Assembly (NCBI RefSeq): GCF_000144405.1
Contig: NC_014371.1
Coordinates: 1,086,501-1,150,500 of the forward strand
DNA: 64,000 nt
Origin: Prevotella melaninogenica ATCC 25845
GTDB lineage: Bacteria; Bacteroidota; Bacteroidia; Bacteroidales; Bacteroidaceae
Direction of reading: 5' to 3'
The position numbers were made by a program, and so were the translations under genes. The notes below the pieces were generated by a model that ran no database searches, had not been told where the DNA came from, and was given only the letters and a program-made list of their open reading frames with translations. Below are positions 26,908-35,832 of the stretch, one piece after another (position 1 is the first letter of the stretch; each line of letters opens with the position of its first letter).

Positions 26908-28314
26908 ATGAATAAGATATTCAAGAACATTCTTTTATTATCATGTGTTGCCGCAGTTTTCACTTCATGTGACAACTTTGTGTTTGGCAATGTACATGTA
27001 GATTATAATGAAAACCCCTTAGAAAGCAAGGGATTGGCACGTAGCGGTGCAGACCGTTATGTAGATAGTCTGTCGAAGGTTAAGGTCTCTGAGCAGGTGA
27101 ATAACCCAGACCCAGACGGAGCTTTCAATGGTTGGGCAACCTGCTTGGCTATGTTTAAGGAGGGACACTCCCACGGTGACGGTATGATGCACGGTAACTT
27201 CGTCTATCATAACGCCCCTTGGAAGCAGGAGGAGTTTGTCATTATTCGCAACAATACGGCAAAATGGCCTACGGTTGAGGTGCAACGCCAGAGTACGGTG
27301 ACGTATCTTGAACAGAGCGATGGTAAGACTGGACCCGATTACATCCGTATCATCGGTGGAAAACTGAAGCGTTGGGGACTCTGCCTCTACTTCTTCGATA
27401 AGGAAGGTAAGCTGATGAACGATGATATTCTCGACCACTCTGATGAATATCAGATATTCTTCACGGTGAGCGAGGTCGACGATAAGGGTAATCCTTACGA
27501 GGTGATGGACTGCCGTGGTACGTGGAAACCAAAGAAGAACAAGTTTGGTGACTGGAAGAAGGGCGGTACTGTCGACACGACACCGGTGCCTTCTCCACTC
27601 TTTGCGAATAAGACGACGTGGAAGGAACGTGCCGAACTGACTCCGAAGATATTTGAATATACCTATCGTGATACGTGGATTCATAACGCTATGGCTGACG
27701 GAGCACGTGAGTTGTTCAACCAACGTCTGCTCCCTCCGTTGACCCGTGAGGATGCTGACTGGGCAGTTGCACCCTACGATCAAGACCGTGTAGGACTGAA
27801 GGGGCATTTCAATTTCGACATTGATGCCGATGAAAACGATGCGTTACATCAAGAGTGGCCATTAGAGATTACACGCCGTACAGACCCTGCAACGGGTGAG
27901 GCAGGTCGTTATACACGTCCGTCTTACCTCTTGCCAAAGTTCTATCTCTCTGTAAGAGTGATGAAATGTCCGAAAGGAAAGAAGGCATTGATACCGAAGG
28001 ATGAGTATCTTAATCGCCATTCAACCTATGTCTTCCGTAGTCCGTTCATCTGTTCGGAGGCTTACAACCCAGACGAACCAAAGGAGTATGGGGCAGATTC
28101 AGAATGGAAGGAGCTTTTCCGCTTTAATATCCCTATCAAAGTGTTCTGCAGTAGCTTTGATACTGACCCTACAACCATCGACCCGAACGACCCACTTTAT
28201 TTCTACTTAGGTCACGAAATAGGCTTGTCATCATTAGATGCGTTGGAAGCTTCGCAGAATGTACAGACCCACGGCATTGGTGGTGGCTCTGGTTTCGGTA
28301 ACTGGTTCTTGTAA
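26908..28314 (+). CDS. Second surface lipoprotein of the TonB locus, His-rich near the N-terminus
   Basis: A 468-aa lipoprotein (signal ending VFTSC, Cys21), paralogous to the preceding gene product in its C-terminal half. A striking segment around residues 85-100, FKEGHSHGDGMMHGNFVYHN, has four His and two Met in a short span, the type of cluster that binds metal ions. The body is rich in Trp/Tyr and charged residues. It lies 15 bp after its paralogue. A role in binding a metal or metal complex for the receptor is inferred from this cluster and the receptor type; nothing in the sequence names the ligand. Confidence 0.72.
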   Translation: MNKIFKNILLLSCVAAVFTSCDNFVFGNVHVDYNENPLESKGLARSGADRYVDSLSKVKVSEQVNNPDPDGAFNGWATCLAMFKEGHSHGDGMMHGNFVYHNAPWKQEEFVIIRNNTAKWPTVEVQRQSTVTYLEQSDGKTGPDYIRIIGGKLKRWGLCLYFFDKEGKLMNDDILDHSDEYQIFFTVSEVDDKGNPYEVMDCRGTWKPKKNKFGDWKKGGTVDTTPVPSPLFANKTTWKERAELTPKIFEYTYRDTWIHNAMADGARELFNQRLLPPLTREDADWAVAPYDQDRVGLKGHFNFDIDADENDALHQEWPLEITRRTDPATGEAGRYTRPSYLLPKFYLSVRVMKCPKGKKALIPKDEYLNRHSTYVFRSPFICSEAYNPDEPKEYGADSEWKELFRFNIPIKVFCSSFDTDPTTIDPNDPLYFYLGHEIGLSSLDALEASQNVQTHGIGGGSGFGNWFL

Positions 28315-28446
28315 CATGGACAGAGGGAGAGGACAGTGTCGTCGCTAAGGAAGTATCTATACGTCTGTAACTCACAATCTATTCCTCTCGTGGCAATAGT
28401 CCCTCCCACTGCTCACAATGATATAAACATAAATAGAAGAAAACAA

Positions 28447-29526
28447 ATGATGAAAAAGAAGATAACTGCGTACCTGCTTTTTAGCCTTATGCTTTTAGGG
28501 CTGAACAGCTGTACGCGTAATGAAATGCCTGTGAAGCAATCCACTTCTAAGACAAAGTTAGACCACTTGATTATCAAGGAAGTGTTCTATGTTGGGCATT
28601 ATTGGTATCGTGATGTACGTGCGTGGGGTATGAAGAATTTGAACCAAATGTACAATGACGATCAGTATATCACCATCTTTAACCCTACGGATGAGGTGAA
28701 ATATCTTGACGGATTAGCGTTGTGTGTCAATGCCATTGAACCGAGCAAAGCCATCCAGTTCGCACCGAAAGACGATTTCGTCAATCGTTATTATGGTGCA
28801 TCGGGTATCTCTTACTTCCCCGGTAAGGGCAATGACTACCCTGTTAAGCCGGGTCAGACTATCATTGTTGCAAAGTATGCCATCGACCACAAGGCTAAAT
28901 TTGAGGCTGAGTTAGAGGGCGAGGACCTGAGTATGTATGGCGGATTGAATGCCTTTTTAGACTTGAGCAAAGCCGATTTCGAATGGACAAACAGCAACTA
29001 CGACCCCGGACAGAAGAACAATCCGAACGTTCCAGACATGAATGCAATCCTCACATCTACCGATGCCAGTGGCAATATTGGTCCTGCTTACGAATTCTCT
29101 CACATCTCTGAGAGCAACGGTATAGCCTTGATAAAACTGCCATGGACACCAGAGGAATTCAAGAAGAACTATGCCGAAACAAAGGATAGCAAGGGTTACC
29201 TGCATTATATCACCGTCACCAGTAGTGCCTTCGGCGACTTCTATGCCATCGAAATACCCTTCGAGTGTGTCATCGACTGCATCACCATCTGTCCTCGTCG
29301 TATGTTCCAGATGCGTCCAAGCAAGTTAGACAGAGGCTACAATGCCGTTACCGACGTCTCTTTCTCCAGCCTAAAACAAAGCGATTACCCCATCTCTTCT
29401 GGCCTTGCGCTGGTAAGAAAGTGGGATGGTAAGAAATACGTGGATGACAACAACACAACCGCAGACTTTGAAGTAAAAGTCGCTTCACTATCAAGACGAG
29501 ATGAGAAGGGCAACGCTATAAAGTAA
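28447..29526 (+). CDS. DUF4876-like lipoprotein of the TonB locus
   Basis: A 359-aa lipoprotein read from ATG 28447 (MMKKKITAYLLFSLMLLGL, lipobox LNSC). The frame is open upstream to 28336, but the extension has no protein character and the signal peptide starts at 28447. LIIKEVFYVGHYWYRDVRAW and QYITIFNPTDEVKYLDGLALC resemble the DUF4876 family, lamin-tail-like β-sandwich proteins found beside TonB receptors in Bacteroidota. It lies 132 bp after the previous gene and ends the locus before a terminator. Confidence 0.75.
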   Translation: MMKKKITAYLLFSLMLLGLNSCTRNEMPVKQSTSKTKLDHLIIKEVFYVGHYWYRDVRAWGMKNLNQMYNDDQYITIFNPTDEVKYLDGLALCVNAIEPSKAIQFAPKDDFVNRYYGASGISYFPGKGNDYPVKPGQTIIVAKYAIDHKAKFEAELEGEDLSMYGGLNAFLDLSKADFEWTNSNYDPGQKNNPNVPDMNAILTSTDASGNIGPAYEFSHISESNGIALIKLPWTPEEFKKNYAETKDSKGYLHYITVTSSAFGDFYAIEIPFECVIDCITICPRRMFQMRPSKLDRGYNAVTDVSFSSLKQSDYPISSGLALVRKWDGKKYVDDNNTTADFEVKVASLSRRDEKGNAIK

Positions 29527-29587
29527 AGATTAAGAAATGGTTGCAAGGTATTAGAAGCGACTAAAGGTAAAAAGGTGAAAGGATAAT

Positions 29588-29635
29588 AAGGCTGTGTCAA
29601 AGTAAGAGCAATCTATTTTGATGCAGCCTTTTGCA
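29588..29635 (+). terminator. Terminator after the TonB locus
   Basis: AAGGCTG (29588-29594) pairs with CAGCCTT (29624-29630), extended by GTCAAA/TTTGAT, and a short T stretch follows. The same 'aaggctgtgtcaaa' style is seen in many Prevotella intergenic terminators, as I recall. Confidence 0.7.
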
Positions 29636-29734
29636 TTGAGTATAAGAAGCAATGTCAATATCCAAACCACAAAGTTTAAGGTTCAACATCCAAAGCCTTT
29701 CTTCTTTGTAAAGATTATTCAAACATACGAAACG

Positions 29735-29838
29735 AAAAGGGCGTTAATTGGCTTTCTATTAACGCCCTTTTGGCTTGCAAAAGGTGCCCTTTAAGACCCT
29801 TACTAACGCCCTTCTGAAGTACAACTAAGCACCTTTCA
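29735..29838 (-). repeat. Family A dispersed repeat, copy 4 (minus orientation)
   Basis: Reverse-complement copy. Its left end is extended into a perfect 14-bp palindrome (29735-29748 with 29758-29771, both arms 'aaaagggcgttaat'), which forms a strong hairpin. The rest of 29839-30366 is AT-rich and shows no gene. Confidence 0.85.
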
Positions 29839-30366
29839 CCTTACTATTTTATAACAGTCTGATTAACTGTTAGTTACTAATCCGCTTTTTACACGTGCTT
29901 TCATCCTTTATTTTAAACCTTTTGTTCGAAAATTTGTAAGGAATTTTGATGTTGAATAACTTTGATTTTTGAGGTTTGAACATTAATCTTTGGCATTAAT
30001 CATAATTGTGTTCATCTTCTCACAGAAGTTGTGGAAGTATGGCAGCTATAGATCTTTTTCTATGAGTATATGTGCGATGTGTACTGTAAGAATTTAGAGA
30101 GGCGGAATATTATCGACTAACGTAGGTGCCTTTAGTGTATAAAGGAGTATCACTTTCAGCATTCTTTCTCAGAACTTCAAGAAAACTAATAATTAAGAAT
30201 AATTAATGCACAAAAATATGTTGTATAAGGTGGAAAAACTATCTTTACGCTTAATTTATTCACAGATGGATAAAGGCGGGAAAGTTATATATAGAGATTG
30301 AGGCAGTTCCAAAGCCAACTATTACTCTAATGTCAAATCAGTTTAGGTTTAAAATATAACAGTAGC

Positions 30367-30963
30367 ATGAAGAGATTAGCATTATATTTCGTAGGTCTGG
30401 TTTGCATACTTTGTAATTGTACTGCGCAGACAGTATCATCGGCGGCAAAAGATAATACACAACAAAATAAGAATAAACAATTACAACAAAACGTCAAAGG
30501 ACAGAAGTCTACACCAACTTACAGCATTATATCTGTAGAAAACACTTATAAACTTCGATGGACAGGTAAGGCTTTTACTGGTTTACACAAAGACAAAGCA
30601 AATACATGGCTTATCAAAGCAGTGGTGAAAAGCTTGGATGCCAAGTGGCTTAAGCATCCTTTTTCGATTACAACAAAAGATGTATGGCTGCTTAAAGACA
30701 GTCTACAGAAAGAAGTAGTGGCAATCGTTGCCTTGGAGTCTGCAGAGGCGGGGTGGAGTTTTCCTGTCATCAACAAGGAGTATTTCATGATAGAAGAATG
30801 TGCGGCTCCCTTGTATGCTGTTCCATATTTTATAAACGGCAGAGTCTACATTATTTGTCTTACACCTTCATTTCAAATCAAAGGAGATGAGATGTACCCC
30901 ACTATTGATAGAAAAGAGCTGCAAGAAAAGGTATTGATGCCACTGATTCAGGCTTTCAAATAG
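30367..30963 (+). CDS. Putative lipoprotein, function unknown
   Basis: A 198-aa protein with an export signal ending ILCNC (Cys19) or a cleavage site after CTAQ. A Gln/Asn/Lys-rich linker (about 25-50) is followed by a compact domain with TWLIKAVVKSLDAKWLK, KEVVAIVALESAEAGWSFPVI and YFINGRVYIICLTPSF. I recognise no family. It is isolated, with family A copy 4 upstream and convergence on the next minus-strand gene. Confidence 0.6.
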   Translation: MKRLALYFVGLVCILCNCTAQTVSSAAKDNTQQNKNKQLQQNVKGQKSTPTYSIISVENTYKLRWTGKAFTGLHKDKANTWLIKAVVKSLDAKWLKHPFSITTKDVWLLKDSLQKEVVAIVALESAEAGWSFPVINKEYFMIEECAAPLYAVPYFINGRVYIICLTPSFQIKGDEMYPTIDRKELQEKVLMPLIQAFK

Positions 30964-31103
30964 CATATTTGTAGTGCATGTCAAAGATAAAATATTTCTG
31001 TAATTTTGTCCTCGACATTCATAGCGATCTTTGTTTGTAACTATTTGTATATTAAATTGCTAATCACCAAATTAATAGACATTTATAACTCGTCAGACTC
31101 ACG

Positions 31104-32417
31104 TTAGTTAGGACCTCTTCCAAAGGTCTGCCCATTTAAAGATATCTGTCCACTCAAAACCATTTTTTTTACATCCCGTCCAGTTATCTGGCGTACAAGG
31201 ACATCACTAATACATTCATATGGAGTATAAAAGCCTTTAACCAAAACCTTACGACCATTTCGTAGAAAATAGCAGACATCTTCATCAAAACCTATGGCGC
31301 CTTTCTTCTCTTTATAGAACTGAGACGAAAACTCGTAATGTCTTCCATCTACTCCTTTCACTCTAAAATGATCGCCAGCGCCTTGTACCTGTAATCCGCT
31401 ACGTAAGCAGAATGCATGCAATTGTGGATAAGTGAAGAAGAGATTGTAAGCCCCAGAACCCTCTTCCTTTTCCGATAAGGTTACAAGCATATAAGGTTTC
31501 ATTCCTGTATCGATAAATATACTGCCTGTATAGTCATCCCGAACTCCTAACAATTTAAGAAGTGAATCACGTTTTTCCTCAGATGGGAGATCTAACAACG
31601 GCTTAACGAGTCTCAGTTGGTTCTCAGCCCATGCCTGATATGTCCCTTTATTAACACCATTACCATAGCTGTCCATTAACTGATGAAACCTCATCACATC
31701 ATTGTAAAACTGCTGACATAACTCCTGTCGATTAACGCCAAAACAGAATCGACGCTCAATATAGCAACCCTTCTTCTTACCAGATTTATCAATGACTATA
31801 TCATCCGAAGGCGCTACACTCCCACCATGATTCAGATCATAACACGGTCCTTGCATATACATGCGAAGATAATATTGAACCTCCTCAGTCAGTCTCTCAT
31901 CACCAAGGAACTGGTCGAAAGCATCTATCAGATGCTTTGCACGCCAGATATCATCAACCGTTCTCAGCTCTAACTTAGCTGGTTTTAGAGAGAAATCTAA
32001 CTCGGAAAAGTGGGCCCAGAGACGTCGCGTGAGTGCATCGAATTTCTTCATAGGCCCGTGTTCAAACTCTTTTGCCCGACGCAGGATAACTACTTTCTCA
32101 AAGTCATCTTCGATCCCATGTTGGTTTTTCATCATCGGAAACGGATAACTGCTGATATAACTTGCCACATGAAAGGTATCTTTAGGATAGTCTGACAACG
32201 TGAATGTCCAAATTCTTATATCCTTTGACAAGCCACGATTTGTTTCATACTTATCAGAAAGTACAATACGCTGCCCTGGATAATTTTTCTCAAGATAAGC
32301 CATGACTTCCCCAGAAGAATTAAAGCTGGGGAAGCAGCTATCCAACATAAATAGCACTAAACCCACCAACACATACAAGGGAATTCTGTGTAAAACCGTC
32401 TTTGTTTTCATAATCAA
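31104..32417 (-). CDS. Uncharacterised lipoprotein
   Basis: A 437-aa protein with a lipoprotein signal (LVLFMLDSC, Cys28; the second Met at residue 3 is an alternative start). The body has a helical middle (DDIWRAKHLIDAFDQFLGDERLTEEVQYYLRMY) and a β-rich C-terminal half (GIDTGMKPYMLVTLSEKE-like, HFRVKGVDGRHYEFSSQFY). I cannot assign a family or function. It lies 30 bp after a small ORF that encodes only the end of a metallophosphoesterase. The relation of the two is unclear. Confidence 0.6.
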   Translation of the reverse strand: MIMKTKTVLHRIPLYVLVGLVLFMLDSCFPSFNSSGEVMAYLEKNYPGQRIVLSDKYETNRGLSKDIRIWTFTLSDYPKDTFHVASYISSYPFPMMKNQHGIEDDFEKVVILRRAKEFEHGPMKKFDALTRRLWAHFSELDFSLKPAKLELRTVDDIWRAKHLIDAFDQFLGDERLTEEVQYYLRMYMQGPCYDLNHGGSVAPSDDIVIDKSGKKKGCYIERRFCFGVNRQELCQQFYNDVMRFHQLMDSYGNGVNKGTYQAWAENQLRLVKPLLDLPSEEKRDSLLKLLGVRDDYTGSIFIDTGMKPYMLVTLSEKEEGSGAYNLFFTYPQLHAFCLRSGLQVQGAGDHFRVKGVDGRHYEFSSQFYKEKKGAIGFDEDVCYFLRNGRKVLVKGFYTPYECISDVLVRQITGRDVKKMVLSGQISLNGQTFGRGPN

Positions 32418-32446
32418 ATTTAATGTTATTCAATATCTGCCACTAC

Positions 32447-32599
32447 TTATTCTGTTCTTGTCCCGATACGGAATTTACCTCCCCAATTACCGATACCAGA
32501 AGAAACATAATATTGCGTATTACCTTTCTTTAATGGTCCGAAAGCATCTTCATAAATGAAAAGAATCAAGGCAAATATTATTATCATTGCTACATTCAT
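32447..32599 (-). pseudogene. 50-codon remnant of a metallophosphoesterase C-terminus
   Basis: An ORF from ATG 32599 to TAA 32447 reads MNVAMIIIFALILFIYEDAF and then GPLKKGNTQYYVSSGIG, NWGGKFRIGTRTE. The latter part is, from memory, the conserved C-terminal strand of calcineurin-like phosphoesterases of Bacteroidota (a GNTQ-YVSSGIG-WGGKFRIGT pattern). The catalytic metal-binding motifs (DxH, GDxxD, GNHE) are all missing, and nothing similar is seen upstream to 32926. It has either been cut down by deletion or re-used as a tiny one-helix membrane protein. Confidence 0.5.
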
Positions 32600-32757
32600 A
32601 TTCCTACTTTATACTTTAACTTAACCATTATCTATACTCTAATCTAAATCATAATTGTACTTTACTTAAACTCCTCTTATGCTTTAACTCACGTTATATT
32701 ACTCTCCCTTTCTTTTGCAAATATAACTCTTTGCATTGATATTTGCAAGAAAGTAAA

Positions 32758-32790
32758 TGAAAAAGCAGCAAATGATTGCTCACTTGCTGC
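32758..32790 (-). terminator. Terminator of the first BspA-like gene
   Basis: On the minus strand, GCAGCAA/TTGCTGC (32790-32784 with 32771-32765) is followed by a T run. It lies 137 bp beyond the stop at 32927. An almost identical copy follows the second BspA-like gene (34319-34349), showing that gene and terminator were duplicated together. The remainder of 32600-32926 is AT-rich without a gene. Confidence 0.75.
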
Positions 32791-32926
32791 TCTATAGTAA
32801 TAAGGCTTTCTGTATAACCCATCACAGTTTTCCTTGTAAGTTTCTGTTCCTATTCTTATTTCTTTGTCAGATGAACATACAACAAGTAAAAATATATGGT
32901 GTGGCTTAGGAAAACCGATGTGTCTG

Positions 32927-34195
32927 TTATTTAATGATTATCTTTTTGCCATTGACAATATAAACACCCTTAGGCAAAGCATTAATTTCGTCAGTGCTTG
33001 CTTTACTTAGCCGTTTTGCTCCATCTATTGTATAGACATCGACAAGTCCTGCTTTATTATTAACAGTGTTTGTAATACCAGTAGTACTACCCTCTATTAA
33101 GGAAAAATCTTCCCATTGGTATGCTTGTTTATATGCGTCAAGACTATTCTTAGGAACAATAAGTTTACATTTAGATGTATTTACGTAGAAAAAAACACCT
33201 GATTCACAGGTTGGAGGTACGACTGCCTCACTTGAAATCTGTGTTATATTGGTACATTTGTTAAATGCGAATTCTCCTATAGTCTTAACACTATTTCCGA
33301 TATTTACTTTTTGCAGGTTGGTGCAATCGCTAAAAGCTTCGCTACCTATTCTCGTAACACTATTGGGAATGGTTACAGAAGTTAGAGAACTGCAACCCAT
33401 GAAAGCATTGTCGCCAATTGTAGTAACACTATTTGGAATGGTTACAGAGGGTAGAGAGCTACAAATGCTGAAAGCCCAACCTCCTATTGTCGTAACACTA
33501 TTGGGAATGGTTACAGAAGTTAGAGAGCCACAACCGCTGAAAGCCCAACCTCCTATTGTCGTAACACTATTGGGAATGGTTACAGAAGTTAGAGAGCCAC
33601 AACCGCTGAAAGCCCAACCTCCTATTGTCGTAACACTATTGGGAATGGTTACAGAAGTTAGAGAGCTACAATTGTCGAAAGTATACTCTCTAATTGTCGT
33701 AACACTATTTGGAATGGTTACAGAAGTTATAGAGCTACAATCGCTGAAAGCCCAACCTCCTATTGTCGTAACACTATTGGGAATGTTTACAGAAGTTAGA
33801 GAGCTACAACCGTTGAAAGCATTGTCGCCAATTGTTGTAACACTATTGGGAATGGTTACAGAAGTTAGAGAACTACAATTGCTGAAAGCATATTCCTTAA
33901 TTGTCGTAACACTATTGGGAATGGTTATAGAGGTTAGAGAACTGCAATCGCTAAAAGCATACTCTCCAATTCTCGTAACACTATCACCTACTATAATTCG
34001 TTTAACACCAAAGTATCTCCATGGTGCACTATTGTATGGAACTGAATAATCATACATTTTCCCTTTTCCTGTAATGGTCAAAACTCCATCATTAGTAAGG
34101 TGCCATTTTAGATTAGGTCCACAAGTACCAGACTCTTCTGCATTAGCTGATAAGCCCATGAGTAGGGCTATTAACAAGATGTAAATTTGTTTCAT
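32927..34195 (-). CDS. BspA-type leucine-rich-repeat surface protein
   Basis: A 422-aa protein read from the ATG at 34195 (signal peptide MKQIYILLIALLMGLSANA). The frame continues upstream to 34249 but crosses the promoter. After a small N-terminal domain (CGPNLKWHLTNDGVLTITG) come 11 LRR_5-type repeats of 23 aa (consensus IPNSVTTIG.xAFxxCSSLTSVT, about 70-325), then a C-terminal region ending DVYTIDG ... LPKGVYIVNGKKIIIK, which resembles a type IX secretion sorting tail. Such proteins are surface adhesins or host-binding proteins in oral Bacteroidota. Two repeats at 33485-33622 are almost identical at the DNA level (69-bp unit), pointing to recent expansion. Confidence 0.9.
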   Translation of the reverse strand: MKQIYILLIALLMGLSANAEESGTCGPNLKWHLTNDGVLTITGKGKMYDYSVPYNSAPWRYFGVKRIIVGDSVTRIGEYAFSDCSSLTSITIPNSVTTIKEYAFSNCSSLTSVTIPNSVTTIGDNAFNGCSSLTSVNIPNSVTTIGGWAFSDCSSITSVTIPNSVTTIREYTFDNCSSLTSVTIPNSVTTIGGWAFSGCGSLTSVTIPNSVTTIGGWAFSGCGSLTSVTIPNSVTTIGGWAFSICSSLPSVTIPNSVTTIGDNAFMGCSSLTSVTIPNSVTRIGSEAFSDCTNLQKVNIGNSVKTIGEFAFNKCTNITQISSEAVVPPTCESGVFFYVNTSKCKLIVPKNSLDAYKQAYQWEDFSLIEGSTTGITNTVNNKAGLVDVYTIDGAKRLSKASTDEINALPKGVYIVNGKKIIIK

Positions 34196-34246
34196 ATTAG
34201 TACTTTTATATAAATAATACTTTTTTGATTTACGGAAAATCAAATA

Positions 34247-34254
34247 CAAAGATA
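34247..34254 (-). promoter_or_regulatory. -7 element of the first BspA-like gene
   Basis: The minus strand reads TATCTTTG (TAnnTTTG), about 52 bp before the ATG at 34195. The same box and spacing occur before the second gene (35666-35673), so the promoter was duplicated with the gene. A clear -33 box is not seen. Confidence 0.5.
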
Positions 34255-34318
34255 AACAAAAATTTTAGTTTATCACTCCATATTTCGGAAGAACCTGATA
34301 TTTGTTAGAAAGTAAATG

Positions 34319-34349
34319 AAAAAGCAGCAAATGATTGCTCACTTGCTGC
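34319..34349 (-). terminator. Terminator of the second BspA-like gene
   Basis: A near-identical duplicate of the hairpin at 32758-32790 (stem 34324-34330 with 34343-34349, T run on the minus strand at 34323-34319). Confidence 0.75.
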
Positions 34350-34485
34350 TCTATAGTAATAAGGTTTTCTGTATAAGCCATCACAGTTTTCCTTGTAAGT
34401 TTCTGTTCCTATTCTTATTTCTTTGTCAGACGAACATACAACAAGTAAAAATATATAGTGTGGCTTAGGAAAACCATTGTGTTCA

Positions 34486-35616
34486 TTATTTGATGATTAT
34501 CTTTTTACCATTGACAATATAAACACCCTTAGGCAAAGCATTAATTTCGTCAGTGCTTGCTTTGCTTAGCCGTTTTGTTCCATCTATTGTATAGACATCA
34601 GCAAGTCCTGAGTTATTATAAACAGTGTTTGTAATGCCAGTAGTACTCTCCTCAATTAATAAGAAATCTTTCCATTGAGGTGCTTGTTTATATGCGTCAA
34701 GACTATTCTTAGGAACAATAAGTTTACATTCAGATTTATAAATGCGGAAAAAAGCATTTGATTCACAGGTTGGTGGTACAACTGCCTCACTCGAAATCTG
34801 TGTTATATTGGTACAGTTCTCAAATGCTGATACTCCTATAGTCTTAACACTATTTCCGATATTTACTTTTTGTAGGTTGTAGCAATTTTTGAAAGTCTCC
34901 TCTTCAATTTCTGTAACACTATTTGGAATGGTTACAGAGGTTAGAGATCTACAATCTTCGAAAGCACTTGTGCCAATTTCTGTAACACTATTTGGAATGG
35001 TTACAGAAGTTAGATGGCTACATTCGTAGAAAGTATACTCACCAATTTTTGTAACACTATTTGGAATGGTTACAGAGGTTAGCGCGAGACAATAGGTGAA
35101 AGCATAGTCGCCAATTTCTGTAACACTATTTGGAATGGTTATAGAAGTTAGATTGCTACAATAGTCGAAAGTATACTTACCAATTTTTGTAACACTATTT
35201 GGAATGGTTATAGAGGTTAGAGGGATACAATGTGAGAAAGCATAATCGCCAATTGTTGTAACACTATTTGGAATGGTTACAGAGGCAAGAGATGTACAAT
35301 TGTAGAAAGCATAGTCGCCAATTTTTGTAACACCATTTGGAATGGTTACAGAAGTTGGCATTCCACAATCGTAGAAAGCATAGTCGCCAATTGTTGTAAC
35401 ACCATCACCTATTTTAATTCTTTTAACTTTCCCATAACCCTCCCATGGTGCTCTGTTGTTGTTTGAATAATCATACATTTTCCCTTTTCCTGAAATGGTC
35501 AAAACACCTTTACCAGTAAGGGTCCATATTAGATTAGGTCCACAACTGCCAGACGTCTCGGCATTAGCTGATAAGCCCATGAGTAGGGCTATTAATAAGA
35601 TGTAAATTTGTTTCAT
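34486..35616 (-). CDS. BspA-type leucine-rich-repeat surface protein, tandem paralogue
   Basis: A 376-aa paralogue of the neighbouring gene, with the same signal peptide, N-terminal domain and C-terminal sorting-like tail (DVYTIDGTKRLS ... VNGKKIIIK). It has nine 23-aa LRR_5-type repeats, which are more diverged from each other (KIGDYAFYNC, EIGDYAFTYC, EIEEETFKNC) than those of its partner. Upstream (to about 35680) and downstream (to about 34300) flanks match those of the other gene, so the whole transcription unit was duplicated. It is probably secreted through the type IX system and displayed on the surface. Confidence 0.9.
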   Translation of the reverse strand: MKQIYILLIALLMGLSANAETSGSCGPNLIWTLTGKGVLTISGKGKMYDYSNNNRAPWEGYGKVKRIKIGDGVTTIGDYAFYDCGMPTSVTIPNGVTKIGDYAFYNCTSLASVTIPNSVTTIGDYAFSHCIPLTSITIPNSVTKIGKYTFDYCSNLTSITIPNSVTEIGDYAFTYCLALTSVTIPNSVTKIGEYTFYECSHLTSVTIPNSVTEIGTSAFEDCRSLTSVTIPNSVTEIEEETFKNCYNLQKVNIGNSVKTIGVSAFENCTNITQISSEAVVPPTCESNAFFRIYKSECKLIVPKNSLDAYKQAPQWKDFLLIEESTTGITNTVYNNSGLADVYTIDGTKRLSKASTDEINALPKGVYIVNGKKIIIK

Positions 35617-35832
35617 ATTAGTACTTTTATATAAGTAATATTTTTGATTTATGGAAGTTCAAATGCAAAGATAAACAAAATTTGTTATAAAATGTTTTTC
35701 TATAAAAAGTTTATGCAGCATTTTGCTTCTTTTTTCAAGATAGTTATTGTTGAGAGATGGCATCTCATAAGTACCACCAGGTAGCCTCCACCTAATTCCA
35801 CCTTCATTGAACCAAATAATCTTGTTTCGGTA

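Noticed and set aside
27019-27807. 262-aa minus-strand ORF opposite the second TonB-locus lipoprotein
   Set aside because: Antisense to a lipoprotein gene with a proper signal peptide and operon position.
33249-34049. 266-aa plus-strand ORF opposite the BspA-like gene
   Set aside because: It is an antisense shadow created by the 69-bp LRR units, which keep the opposite strand open.
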